The translations under genes were made by a program, and so were the position numbers. A stretch of DNA of 6,154 nucleotides, taken from contig JAGXHD010000027.1 of NCBI GenBank assembly GCA_024636395.1, positions 1-6,154 of the forward strand, given 5' to 3'. This document shows positions 1-5,331 of the stretch, one piece after another. The DNA comes from Sulfitobacter sp. GTDB lineage: Bacteria; Pseudomonadota; Alphaproteobacteria; Rhodobacterales; Rhodobacteraceae. Below the pieces are notes generated by a model that saw only the letters and a program-made list of their open reading frames with translations, was not told where the DNA came from and ran no database searches. How positions within the stretch are numbered: the first letter of the stretch is position 1; every line of letters begins with the position of its first letter.

Positions 1-50
1 AGCCGGCCGCCGGGATCGATTCCGGCCATGGGAAGATCAGCGGCAGACGG

Positions 51-653
51 TTACGAAGACGCGTTGGCCTGAGGATGCAGGACGACCTTGGCTCCTTCGG
101 CCACGCGGTCGAAGAGATCGGCTATGTCGTCGTTCATCAGCCGAGCGCAGCCGTTGGAGACAGCTTGGCCGATGGTGTCAGGCTCGTTGGTGCCATGGAT
201 GCGCAGGTAAGTGTCCTGGTCATCCGCGGTGAACAGGTAAAGCGCCCTTGCGCCCAGGGGATTGTCGGGGCCGCCGGGCATGCCGTCTTCGGCGTACTGG
301 CCATACCTTTCCGGGTCGCGCTCCACCATGTCCGGGGTGGGCGTCCAGGTCGGCCACTCCTTCTTGTACTGCATCACGAAGGTGCCAGCCTCGTAGAGGC
401 CCTCCTTGCCGATGCCGCAGGAGTAACGGACGGCCCGCCCGCCTACGAGCGTGAAGTAGAGAGCGAACTCGGCGGGCATGACGTGGATCTCGCCTGCGGG
501 AAGGTACGCGTTGAAGTCCACCTCGTGGGGCGCGATCTGCGGGCGCAGGGTGTCGAGATCCTCCCGGGCGGGCAGGTTCTGCGCCAGAGCCCCCGTCGCG
601 CTCAAGGCCAGCAAAGAGGCTCCAAAGGCTAGGATGTTACGACGATTGGTCAT
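51..653 (-). CDS. Exported L,D-transpeptidase (YkuD domain)
   Basis: The 200-residue product has the features of a YkuD-family L,D-transpeptidase. Such enzymes use a catalytic cysteine to form 3-3 peptide cross-links in peptidoglycan or to attach proteins to it, in the periplasm. Visible evidence: residues 1-24 form an export signal with a twin arginine (R4-R5), a hydrophobic core and an ALA cleavage site before Q25. H153-G154-T155 and S166-N167-G168-C169-A170-R171 are the two conserved halves of the active site, so C169 is the predicted nucleophile. The catalytic domain runs from about residue 57 to 196. There is no LysM or PG-binding domain, so this is a short single-domain form. The start is supported by GGAG at 661-664, 7 nt upstream of the ATG. 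It stands alone and is divergent from the possible small ORF at 747. The Tat versus Sec route and the exact substrate are inference. Confidence 0.93.
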   Translation of the reverse strand: MTNRRNILAFGASLLALSATGALAQNLPAREDLDTLRPQIAPHEVDFNAYLPAGEIHVMPAEFALYFTLVGGRAVRYSCGIGKEGLYEAGTFVMQYKKEWPTWTPTPDMVERDPERYGQYAEDGMPGGPDNPLGARALYLFTADDQDTYLRIHGTNEPDTIGQAVSNGCARLMNDDIADLFDRVAEGAKVVLHPQANASS

Positions 654-700
654 GGCGCGGCTCCAGGAAAAGTGTTTCGCCCGGACAATCCATGACTTGA

Positions 701-722
701 TGGATCACCTGCGTGGATCACC
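701..722. repeat. Two 9-bp direct repeats in the divergent intergenic region
   Basis: TGGATCACC occurs at 701-709 and again at 714-722, a 13-bp period. It lies about 48-69 bp upstream of the L,D-transpeptidase start and 25-46 bp upstream of the ATG at 747. The spacing exceeds one helical turn slightly. It could be a tandem operator for either gene, but no regulator gene is visible nearby, so the role is unknown. Confidence 0.4.
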
Positions 723-746
723 GTAGCAGCGGATTATGGCCGATCC

Positions 747-923
747 ATGGCCAAACGTGGGAGGAAGGCTTTTGGAAATGCTATCAGGAGGCAGTACAAA
801 TGGATGAAAAAGTTTGAAAGATCGCTGACCGATGACCGATTGGCGGAAGCGACCCAAAACATTATTGCCATCCGCGAACATGTCGAGGATGGCGATTCAA
901 GACGATTCCGCAACAGATACTAG
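747..923 (+). CDS. Possible small basic protein, 58 residues, unknown
   Basis: An ATG at 747 opens a 58-codon frame ending in TAG at 921-923. The product is highly charged: it begins MAKRGRKAFGNAIRRQYKW and ends in DSRRFRNRY. The arginine- and lysine-rich N-terminal third suggests nucleic-acid contact, and the remainder looks helical and mixed-charge. I do not recognise the family. The frame is open for 17 codons before the ATG, back to a stop at 693-695, with no better start codon. Codon third positions are poorer in G and C than in the neighbouring genes (AAA, AGA, ATT, TTT are frequent), which may mean horizontal acquisition or simply a chance frame. There is no clear Shine-Dalgarno sequence. 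It may be the C-terminal fragment of a longer lost gene. The confidence is accordingly modest. Confidence 0.35.
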   Translation: MAKRGRKAFGNAIRRQYKWMKKFERSLTDDRLAEATQNIIAIREHVEDGDSRRFRNRY

Positions 924-1065
924 GGGACCACAAATCAGAAAATAATAAGGAGTTTTGAACGCGTTTTTCTTGACCCTAAGTCACGGTTTATTCTCCAACT
1001 CGACGCAATAGGTTTCTGATGTTTGACACCACACGGCCTCATCAGCGCAAGTGCCGGGTCAAGCC

Positions 1066-2070
1066 CTACCCGCCCGTTTCCACGCGGATCAACCTGACCT
1101 GATCGGCCGTCAGATACCCCGTCGCCGTCTCACCCACGTCCGCCTGCCACTCGGCAATAGCGCGCCGGGTGCTGGTGCCGAACACCCCGTCCGTGCGCAC
1201 GTAGTCGTACCCTAGCTGCCTTAGGCGACGCTGCGTGTCCACCCGCTCGGCACGCGTCAGGTCGAGAAAGCTTTCTTCCAGCGCCGGGCCGCTGGCGGTA
1301 TTGTCTGCCGCAGGGTTTGCGGTCTGCGCCTGACGGGCAATCAACTGGACCTGCGCCGCCGTCACATAGCCAGACTGCGCCAAGCGGTTCGCTCGCTGCC
1401 AGGCGGAAATCGCAGTCCGTGTGCCAGTGCCCCAAAGCCCATCGGCAACGCCTGCATCATAACCCAAAGCCGTCAGCTGGCGCTGGATCGTGGTCCGCTG
1501 TGCGCGCGTCAGACGCAGTTCGCCCTCGGCCTGCGCCGCCGTTAGATCAGCCTGAGGCGGGTTCACAGCGGGCGGCGTCACCACCGTGCTTTGCGCCAAC
1601 AGCCGCAACTGTGATTCCGTGACATAGCTTGTGACCTCATCACCCCGGTCTCGCTGCCAGGTGGAAATGGCATTTCGAGTATTGCGGCCCCATGCACCAT
1701 CGACGCCATAGGTGTTATAACCCTGCCGCGTCAGCTCCCGCTGAACTGCCGCGCGCTGCGCAAGGGAAATGCCCAGACGCGCTTCGATTTGCGCCGCTGA
1801 TGCCGGCATATCCTCCACCGGTGTGCCCAATCGCGCGAGGGCATTTTCGGCATTGGTGCGATAGTTGCCCTGAGGAAACTTTGCCAGATAGTCGCGATAC
1901 GCAGCGACGCTATTGGCATTCTGCGCAGCGATATAGGCGCTGCGGTCCACTTCCTGCTGAAGCAGTGATTCAGCGAACCCGCCGATCACGTCGCCTAGAT
2001 CTTGCGCTGCTAAGGGCGTCGTCGCGCCAAAGCTTGCCACCAGAGCCAGCGTCTTGGTGAGGGTCCGCAT
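1066..2070 (-). CDS. Exported protein with three peptidoglycan-binding repeats
   Basis: The 334-residue product starts with a Sec signal peptide (residues 1-22, ending LAAQ). Residues 46-81 form a helical segment with a YRDYLAKFPQGNY motif, similar to the repeat-like stretches found in envelope proteins of this group. Three PG_binding_1-type repeats follow at about 99-159, 185-245 and 269-329. Each has the core pattern of a Q-x-x-L-x-x-x-G-Y helix, a DG-x-(W/F)-G turn, T-R-x-A-I and W-Q, with a final Y-(V/L)-T-x-x-Q-(V/L)-x-L-(I/L) helix. Linkers are rich in Ala, Pro and Gln. No amidase, transglycosylase or transpeptidase domain is present, so the likely role is wall binding or scaffolding in the periplasm. 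The start is supported by AAGGA at 2077-2081, 6 nt upstream of the ATG. It is transcribed in the same direction as the L,D-transpeptidase but 412 bp away, so a shared transcript is not implied. Confidence 0.9.
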   Translation of the reverse strand: MRTLTKTLALVASFGATTPLAAQDLGDVIGGFAESLLQQEVDRSAYIAAQNANSVAAYRDYLAKFPQGNYRTNAENALARLGTPVEDMPASAAQIEARLGISLAQRAAVQRELTRQGYNTYGVDGAWGRNTRNAISTWQRDRGDEVTSYVTESQLRLLAQSTVVTPPAVNPPQADLTAAQAEGELRLTRAQRTTIQRQLTALGYDAGVADGLWGTGTRTAISAWQRANRLAQSGYVTAAQVQLIARQAQTANPAADNTASGPALEESFLDLTRAERVDTQRRLRQLGYDYVRTDGVFGTSTRRAIAEWQADVGETATGYLTADQVRLIRVETGG

Positions 2071-2584
2071 TGGGCGTCCTTTTTTTTAACCAGAGAGACT
2101 TTTTGCAGCACCGCTTGTGCCCGTAACGCGACAAGCCCCAAACGGCGTGTCGTATACGTTCACAATCAGTCGTTTTCGTTTCCCGATCAAGCATCTTTTA
2201 GCTTTGTCGTTCTTTGGAGGAGGCAGTGTACTCTGACGCTGGCAGGTCAAAGCCACTCGGCAGGTTGTAACATTCGACACATGCCACGTCCTGCCCATAG
2301 GCATCTGTATGTTTCGCGTGTTCAGCGCCTCGGCGCGCAGCGACGTTGTCCCAAGCCCATAGGCTTCGCGCGCGCAGGGCCAGTTGTTAGAGGCAGGATG
2401 GCGGGTCGCAACGGTGTGGGAGTGTTCACTGCGCAAGACTGGCCAATTGGCAGCAAAGGTCGAACTTCTTGCAGCATGGCTCCGCTCCAACGGTAGGCAG
2501 CTTGAAGTTGGCGAATTTGACATATAGCATTCTGAGTGATCGATGCTCTGCAGATCGATCTGAATACCGGGAAACGGACCCACT
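2071..2584. other. Long intergenic stretch with no supported gene
   Basis: Open frames cover much of this stretch on both strands (for example 2086-2583 minus and 2281-2496 plus). None shows a recognisable motif, a convincing ribosome-binding site, or a plausible composition: the minus frame is rich in Cys, His, Arg and Ser, as shadows usually are. The segment nearest 2070 must hold the promoter and leader of the peptidoglycan-binding protein, but I cannot pick out a convincing -35/-10 pair. An 8-bp palindrome, CGTATACG, lies at 2151-2158, about 80 bp upstream of that gene's start. It may be old decayed coding sequence. Confidence 0.5.
2551..2562. repeat. 12-bp perfect palindrome
   Basis: CAGATCGATCTG is perfectly self-complementary. 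A nearby GATCGAT at 2538-2544 can also pair with ATCGATC at 2554-2560 (7 bp, 9-nt loop). It lies just beyond the end of the decayed small gene at 2585. It has no T tract on either side, so it is not a standard terminator. It could be a protein-binding site or chance. Confidence 0.3.
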
Positions 2585-2809
2585 TTATCTGCAGATACGC
2601 ACTTGTTACCGTAATACTGTATAGTCGACCATCATCTCGACGACGGCCGATCCGTCCGGCAGCATCGCCAATTCCTCGGCCGTCCGCGCCTGAAACTCCC
2701 GGCTGTATTCCACGACGGGCAGACTTGCTGCCACGCCGTCATGATCAAAACCCGCCGTCGCGCAGGCGGTCACCCACCTCGAAAACCCGAACCTGGTAAA
2801 ATACATCAA
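2585..2809 (-). pseudogene. Decayed small gene, Rz1-like phage lysis type (tentative)
   Basis: The minus frame encodes an ACATAG stretch followed by PVVEYSREFQARTAEELAML and PDGSAVVEMMVDYTVLR, then TAA at 2606-2608. If the TAA is read through, the same frame continues QVRICR and stops again at 2585-2587. From memory, Rhodobacterales phages and prophages carry small Rz1-like proteins that have this VVEYS...LP-G-S...DY-x-V-x-R pattern and end in an (E/D)QARACR-like tail. On that reading the TAA replaces an acidic codon and the last six residues are lost. The lipoprotein-like N-terminus is also poor: FSRWVTACATAG lacks the usual hydrophobic leader, so the 5' end is probably decayed too. The start at 2809 is a TTG, with an ATG next to it at 2806; neither is secure. 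The family name is recalled, not searched. No other lysis or phage structural genes are visible. Confidence 0.55.
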
Positions 2810-2987
2810 CTAATGCAGCAGTCCCAACTGCCTCCATGTTCTGAAATCTGTATGTTAAGCTACAAGATCTGTGTGCGACACGCTCTTGTGATTAGTCACG
2901 AAAAGCTGTGCGACCAGTGAAATTGGATGCGGTACACTCGGGAAAGAGCAGATTTGGGGTGCCTGAGTACGCCTTCACCTCATGAAC

Positions 2988-3140
2988 TTAAGCACTCGGG
3001 CGACGGTAACCCAGAGCGGATTGAGGGTGCGAACCTGAAGCATCGTTGCTCTCCGCTTCTTTGTTCGACTTCAAGAAGCCCGTGACTGAAACTGTAAGCA
3101 TGCCGCCGAAGATGATAAGCGCCAAAATGATCTTGAACAT
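2988..3140 (-). CDS. Small single-span membrane protein, 50 residues
   Basis: The predicted product begins MFKIILALIIFGGMLTVSVT. It has one transmembrane helix (about residues 4-22), followed by a polar tail rich in Lys, Glu, Asn and Ser (24-37). I do not recognise a family. The ATG at 3138-3140 is preferred to the upstream ATG at 3189-3191 because AAGGA lies at 3148-3152, 7 nt upstream, and because this start puts the hydrophobic helix at the N-terminus. About 70 bp upstream is an exact GGAAC-N17-CGTT promoter-like pair, as expected for a stress-induced gene. The last residues (38-50, HPQSALGYRRPSA) resemble the C-terminus of IS3-family transposases, so the native 3' end may have been replaced by insertion-sequence debris. 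The gene is monocistronic as far as can be seen. Its function is unknown. Confidence 0.6.
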   Translation of the reverse strand: MFKIILALIIFGGMLTVSVTGFLKSNKEAESNDASGSHPQSALGYRRPSA

Positions 3141-3147
3141 GAGATGA

Positions 3148-3152
3148 TCCTT
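3148..3152 (-). promoter_or_regulatory. Ribosome-binding site deciding the start at 3140
   Basis: On the minus strand this reads AAGGA, 7 nt before the ATG at 3138-3140. The alternative upstream ATG at 3189-3191 adds 17 polar residues ahead of the membrane helix. Confidence 0.6.
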
Positions 3153-3209
3153 TGTCTGAAAGGTGGAGTTCGTTGCGTCTAACAGGTGCACGCGACATGC
3201 GTGCTGCTT

Positions 3210-3235
3210 AACGCCGGAGTTGCGAGTAGCGTTCC
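3210..3235 (-). promoter_or_regulatory. EcfG-type (general stress) promoter candidate
   Basis: On the minus strand GGAAC (plus 3231-3235) is followed after exactly 17 nt by CGTT (plus 3210-3213). This matches the published alphaproteobacterial general stress sigma factor consensus GGAAC-N16-17-CGTT. It sits 70 bp upstream of the ATG at 3140, in the right orientation, giving a leader of roughly 60 nt. That it is used is inference: not every Rhodobacterales genome carries the PhyR-NepR-EcfG system, and a 9-base match with flexible spacing can occur by chance. Confidence 0.5.
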
Positions 3236-3510
3236 CCTGAAATTATCGCGCAATCTGATCATCCTCGAAAAACAACTTCGCAAGCAGGCTCGGCGGCTTT
3301 ACGACTGCAGCTTGTTCTCCAGTGGATAATTGGACAGAGGCGGTATCACAGGGCTCTTTCGATGCTGCCGCCGGGCTCCTGTTATTGTTACAGGCACAGG
3401 GCGCCTTCGCAAAGAAGGAAGAGGAAGCTGTAACAGCTATCTCGCCGCCGTCTGGCCACGTCACGTTGTCGTGCCGCCCCAGGTGCTCGTTTAAGCCACC
3501 ACCCGCCACA

Positions 3511-3684
3511 AGCGACCGGGCTTTTCCAGTCCAGTGCTGAAAGGCGTCGGCGTGGATTATAGAAGCCATTGATATATTCGCAGATAACCATCTCAGTTTG
3601 CCGTCTGGTTGCCCTGCGGCTTCGCAGCACATCGGTGTTGCCCTCCTGTTTGGCTTGGGGCAGCGTGCTTTCATGCAGAGCCAA
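3511..3684 (-). pseudogene. C-terminal remnant of an IS3-family transposase (orfB)
   Basis: The minus frame contains the block RATRRQTEMVICEYINGFYN (3637-3688 region downwards) followed by PRRRLSALDWKSPVA, ending near 3511. This is the characteristic end of the IS3-family orfB integrase-type transposase, in which a YI-x-x-FYN-x-x-RRHSALG-(Y/W)-x-SP(V/A) segment follows the last catalytic glutamate. Two departures from the usual motif (RRRL for RRRH, ALD for ALG) fit decay. After PVA the expected FE tail is missing and the frame continues CGGWW. Upstream of about 3690 the homology fades, so the DDE core and orfA are absent. The remnant therefore cannot support transposition. Only the block at roughly 3511-3630 is certain enough to assign; the N-terminal part to 3684 is weaker. 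Confidence 0.65.
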
Positions 3685-3816
3685 AGCCTCCTTGGGGAGA
3701 CACCCCGCATCATCGCTGATATAATGGGGAAAGTGGAAAAGGGAGAGATCTACGGCTCCCCCAAAGAATACATTGCCGTCTTACGGACAAAAGTTATGGC
3801 TCCACTTTTGCGAAAA
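3649..3816 (+). pseudogene. Possible gene fragment, unknown family
   Basis: Within a longer plus-strand frame (3598-4083) the part encoding LLGETPRIIADIMGKVEKGE and IYGSPKEYIAVLRTKVMAPL reads like genuine protein: balanced hydrophobic and charged residues, and alternating helix-like spacing. The start of the larger frame is antisense to the IS3 remnant, and the end runs into the insertion sequence at 4062, so neither end belongs to this fragment. I cannot name a family. It could be the surviving middle or C-terminal part of a gene cut on both sides by insertion sequences, or a chance frame. Confidence 0.25.
3788..3810. repeat. Short inverted repeat, CAAAAGT/ACTTTTG
   Basis: CAAAAGT and ACTTTTG form 7-bp arms around a 9-nt loop. 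AT-rich arms like these occur in insertion-sequence ends, and the surrounding stretch is full of mobile-element debris. No transposase end can be tied to it. Confidence 0.3.
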
Positions 3817-3891
3817 TCTGTCAATCTTGAGCGGCCTCGCGGCCCACCTCGGAGAACGTCCTTTTACACTAAGAGGTTTGGCACGAAGTCA

Positions 3892-4061
3892 TCAACTATC
3901 GAGGCAGGGCGGAATGCCAATGATTTCAGCTGCCCGGATGAGGTGAGCATCCCAGCTGTCATATTCTGTGTTCATCTCGCGAAGTGGGGTCACCGGGCGA
4001 GGAGCGTTTCCGGTGTTGGCACAGAAGGTTCGATTAAATTCACTCTCAAGATACATTGCCA
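3892..4061 (-). pseudogene. ORF cut at its 5' end by the IS5-family element
   Basis: On the minus strand the flank of the insertion sequence holds an open frame of about 56 codons, ending LREMNTEYDSWDAHLIRAAE and then IIGIPPCLDS before TGA at 3892-3894. The frame runs into the left end of the element, which supplies the first 12 or so codons of the apparent ORF. The tail looks protein-like, but I do not recognise it. The sequence to the right of the element (5116-5240) does not offer an obvious matching N-terminal part: the minus frames there contain stops within 20-30 codons. Either the rest was lost when the flank rearranged, or the frame is not a gene. Confidence 0.25.
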
Positions 4062-4084
4062 CGGCGTTGTTGCAAAAGTCTGAC
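4062..4084 (+). repeat. Left terminal inverted repeat of the IS
   Basis: The outer 12 bp (CGGCGTTGTTGC) are an exact inverse of 5104-5115. The inner bases match imperfectly. This is the presumed transposase-binding end on the 5' side of the gene. Confidence 0.85.
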
Positions 4085-4090
4085 GACGGA

Positions 4091-4109
4091 GGATTCACTT
4101 TGTGAATCC
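4091..4109 (+). promoter_or_regulatory. Hairpin ahead of the transposase gene
   Basis: GGATTCAC-TTT-GTGAATCC is a perfect 8-bp stem with a 3-nt loop, 19 nt before the ATG at 4129. The only good Shine-Dalgarno-like string, GGAGG (4088-4092), overlaps the foot of the stem. Insertion sequences commonly carry such hairpins near the start, where they block translation of transcripts that enter from outside; that role here is inference. Confidence 0.6.
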
Positions 4110-4128
4110 ATGCCGTTAGACGTGCCGC

Positions 4129-5060
4129 ATGAGCAAGCCATCACCCGCCCGCTACCGCACGACAAATTGGTCCAGCTACAACGCGTCGCTGCGCAAGCGG
4201 GGGTCCCTGCTGATCTGGATCGACAAGGACATGACCTGACGCGCGCCGCATGACGGGCGGCCTGGACGTCCGCCGGTCTTTTCCGATGCGGCCATACAGT
4301 TCTGTTTGTCGATCAAGATACTATTCAAGCTGCCGCTCAGACAGACCGCCGGGATGGTGGCGAGCCTACTGAAACTGGCGGGGCTGGACTGGCCGGTGCC
4401 CGACTTTTCTACCCTGTGCCGCAGGCAGAAGACCTTAGCCGTGCAGATCCCCTATCGCCGCGCCGACGGGCCGCTGAACCTGCTCGTCGACAGCACCGGT
4501 ATTAAGTTCCTCGGCGATGGCGAATGGCAGGCGCGCAAGCACGGGGTGCAGGGCCGCCACCAGTGGCGCAAGGTCCATCTCGCCATGGACCCGGCCACAT
4601 CCGACATCCGCGCCGTGGAATTCACCCCAAGCCGCGACGGCGATAGCCCCGTGCTGCCCGATCTGCTCGGGCAGATCCCGGCGGACGAGCAGATCGGCAC
4701 CGTCACAGCCGACGGCGCCTATGACACGCGCCGCTGCCACAAGGCCATCGTCGACCGGCTGGGCACCGCGATCATCCCGATCCACAGGAACGGACGCCTG
4801 TGGAAAGACGACTGCCCGGCCGCACGCGTCAGAAACGAGACATTGCGCGCGACACGGCACTATAGTCGGGCATTCTGGAAACGCTGGGGGGATACCACTC
4901 CCGCAGCCGCATAGAGTCGAGGATGCGCTGCTTGAAATCCTTCGCCGAGCGCATCATGGCACGAGACCCCGACAGACAAACCGCCGAAATCCACATCCGC
5001 ATCGCCCTCATGAACCGCTTCAACGCCCTCGGCACCGCCGAGATGATCCGCGTGGCATGA
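4129..5060 (+). pseudogene. IS5-family DDE transposase, two inactivating lesions
   Basis: The reconstructed transposase is about 310 residues, normal for this group. It starts at ATG 4129 (MSKPSPARYRTTNWSSYN) and would end at TGA 5058-5060. Catalytic Asp codons are at 4489-4491 (LLVDSTG) and 4711-4713 (TADGAYDT). The catalytic Glu codon is at 4914-4916, within GYHSRSRIESRMRCLK, which fits the IS4/IS5 Y-(2)-R-(3)-E-(6)-K signature exactly. Two lesions are visible. First, codon 37 is TGA (4237-4239), where a Trp codon is expected. Second, one base is missing in the six-G run 4886-4891: after FWKRW the zero frame reads GDTTPAAA and stops at 4912-4914, while the homologous reading resumes one base back. 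The longest intact piece (TTG 4306 to 4914) therefore holds both Asp residues but lacks the Glu. It is not expected to make active enzyme. Confidence 0.93.
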
Positions 5061-5092
5061 CGTCAGTGGGGAAAGGGGCAGTCACGCCTCAG

Positions 5093-5115
5093 GCCGGAGT
5101 TGCGCAACAACGCCG
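5093..5115 (-). repeat. Right terminal inverted repeat of the IS
   Basis: The outer 12 bp (5104-5115) are the exact inverse of the left end. The last gene codon ends at 5060, leaving about 55 bp of non-coding 3' sequence within the element. Confidence 0.85.
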
Positions 5116-5249
5116 CGCACCACCATCCTGCAGGCATTTCTCTGGTACCCTTTAAAGAATAGAAGGTGTCCACAGAGCGTGTTGGTCAGCTATGCCTACA
5201 ATCCTGCCGCTCCATCGGGGCTAAGGTTCTACCGGGTTGTGTTCGGACC

Positions 5250-5292
5250 GGTTTCTTTGGTTGCTCGTGTTTCGATCGAGCAACCCGAAACC
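5250..5292. terminator. Strong hairpin downstream of the small exported protein gene
   Basis: GGTTTC (5250-5255) pairs with GAAACC (5287-5292), and GGTTGCTCG (5259-5267) pairs with CGAGCAACC (5277-5285), around a 9-nt loop. That gives a 15-bp stem with a small internal bulge, 40 bp beyond the stop of the minus-strand gene at 5332. No T tract follows on either strand, so if it ends transcription it would do so poorly without help; it may instead protect the 3' end. A second pairing, CGGGTTG (5233-5239) with CAACCCG (5281-5287), would compete with it. Confidence 0.45.
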
Positions 5293-5331
5293 AGGGTGAG
5301 TGTCCATTCTCACAGAGTAAGTCCATTTCTT

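Larger units (their letters stand above)
4062..5115 (+). mobile_element. IS5-family (IS903-like) insertion sequence, degenerate
   Basis: The element is about 1.05 kb and carries a single transposase frame. The ends are inverted: CGGCGTTGTTGC at 4062-4073 matches GCAACAACGCCG at 5104-5115 perfectly over 12 bp, with further scattered matches inward (6 of the next 11). Size, transposase type and a hairpin ahead of the gene all fit the IS5 family, and the N-terminal NW-x-x-YN-x-x-L-x-x-RGSL motif fits the IS903-like branch. I see no convincing target duplication: the 9 bp on the left (ending CCAC) and on the right (GCGCACCAC) share only the last four bases. That suggests an old insertion or a rearranged flank, or that the true ends differ by a base or two. 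With a broken transposase it could move only if supplied in trans. Confidence 0.92.

Noticed and set aside
9..26. A 7-bp stem hairpin as terminator of the L,D-transpeptidase gene
   Set aside because: The stem is real (GCCGGGA/TTCCGGC with one G-T pair), but no T tract follows on the minus strand, and GC-rich sequence makes such stems common.
75..632. A 185-codon plus-strand frame opposite the L,D-transpeptidase gene
   Set aside because: It is the antisense shadow of a well-supported gene with a complete active site and signal peptide.
2086..2583. A 165-codon minus-strand frame upstream of the peptidoglycan-binding protein
   Set aside because: Composition is rich in Cys, His, Arg and Ser, there are no motifs, and it overlaps the expected leader of the next gene.
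3213..3224. GCCGGAGTTGCG shared with the right end of the IS (5093-5104), suggesting a second element end
   Set aside because: The identity stops after 12 bp and the diagnostic GCAACAACGCC is absent. About one such match is expected by chance in a window of this size.
3243..3713. A 156-codon minus-strand frame across the IS3 remnant
   Set aside because: The transposase motif lies in a different minus frame; this one is a shadow.
4056..4253. A plus-strand frame at the left end of the IS
   Set aside because: It is out of frame with the recognisable transposase N-terminus at 4129 and starts outside the element.
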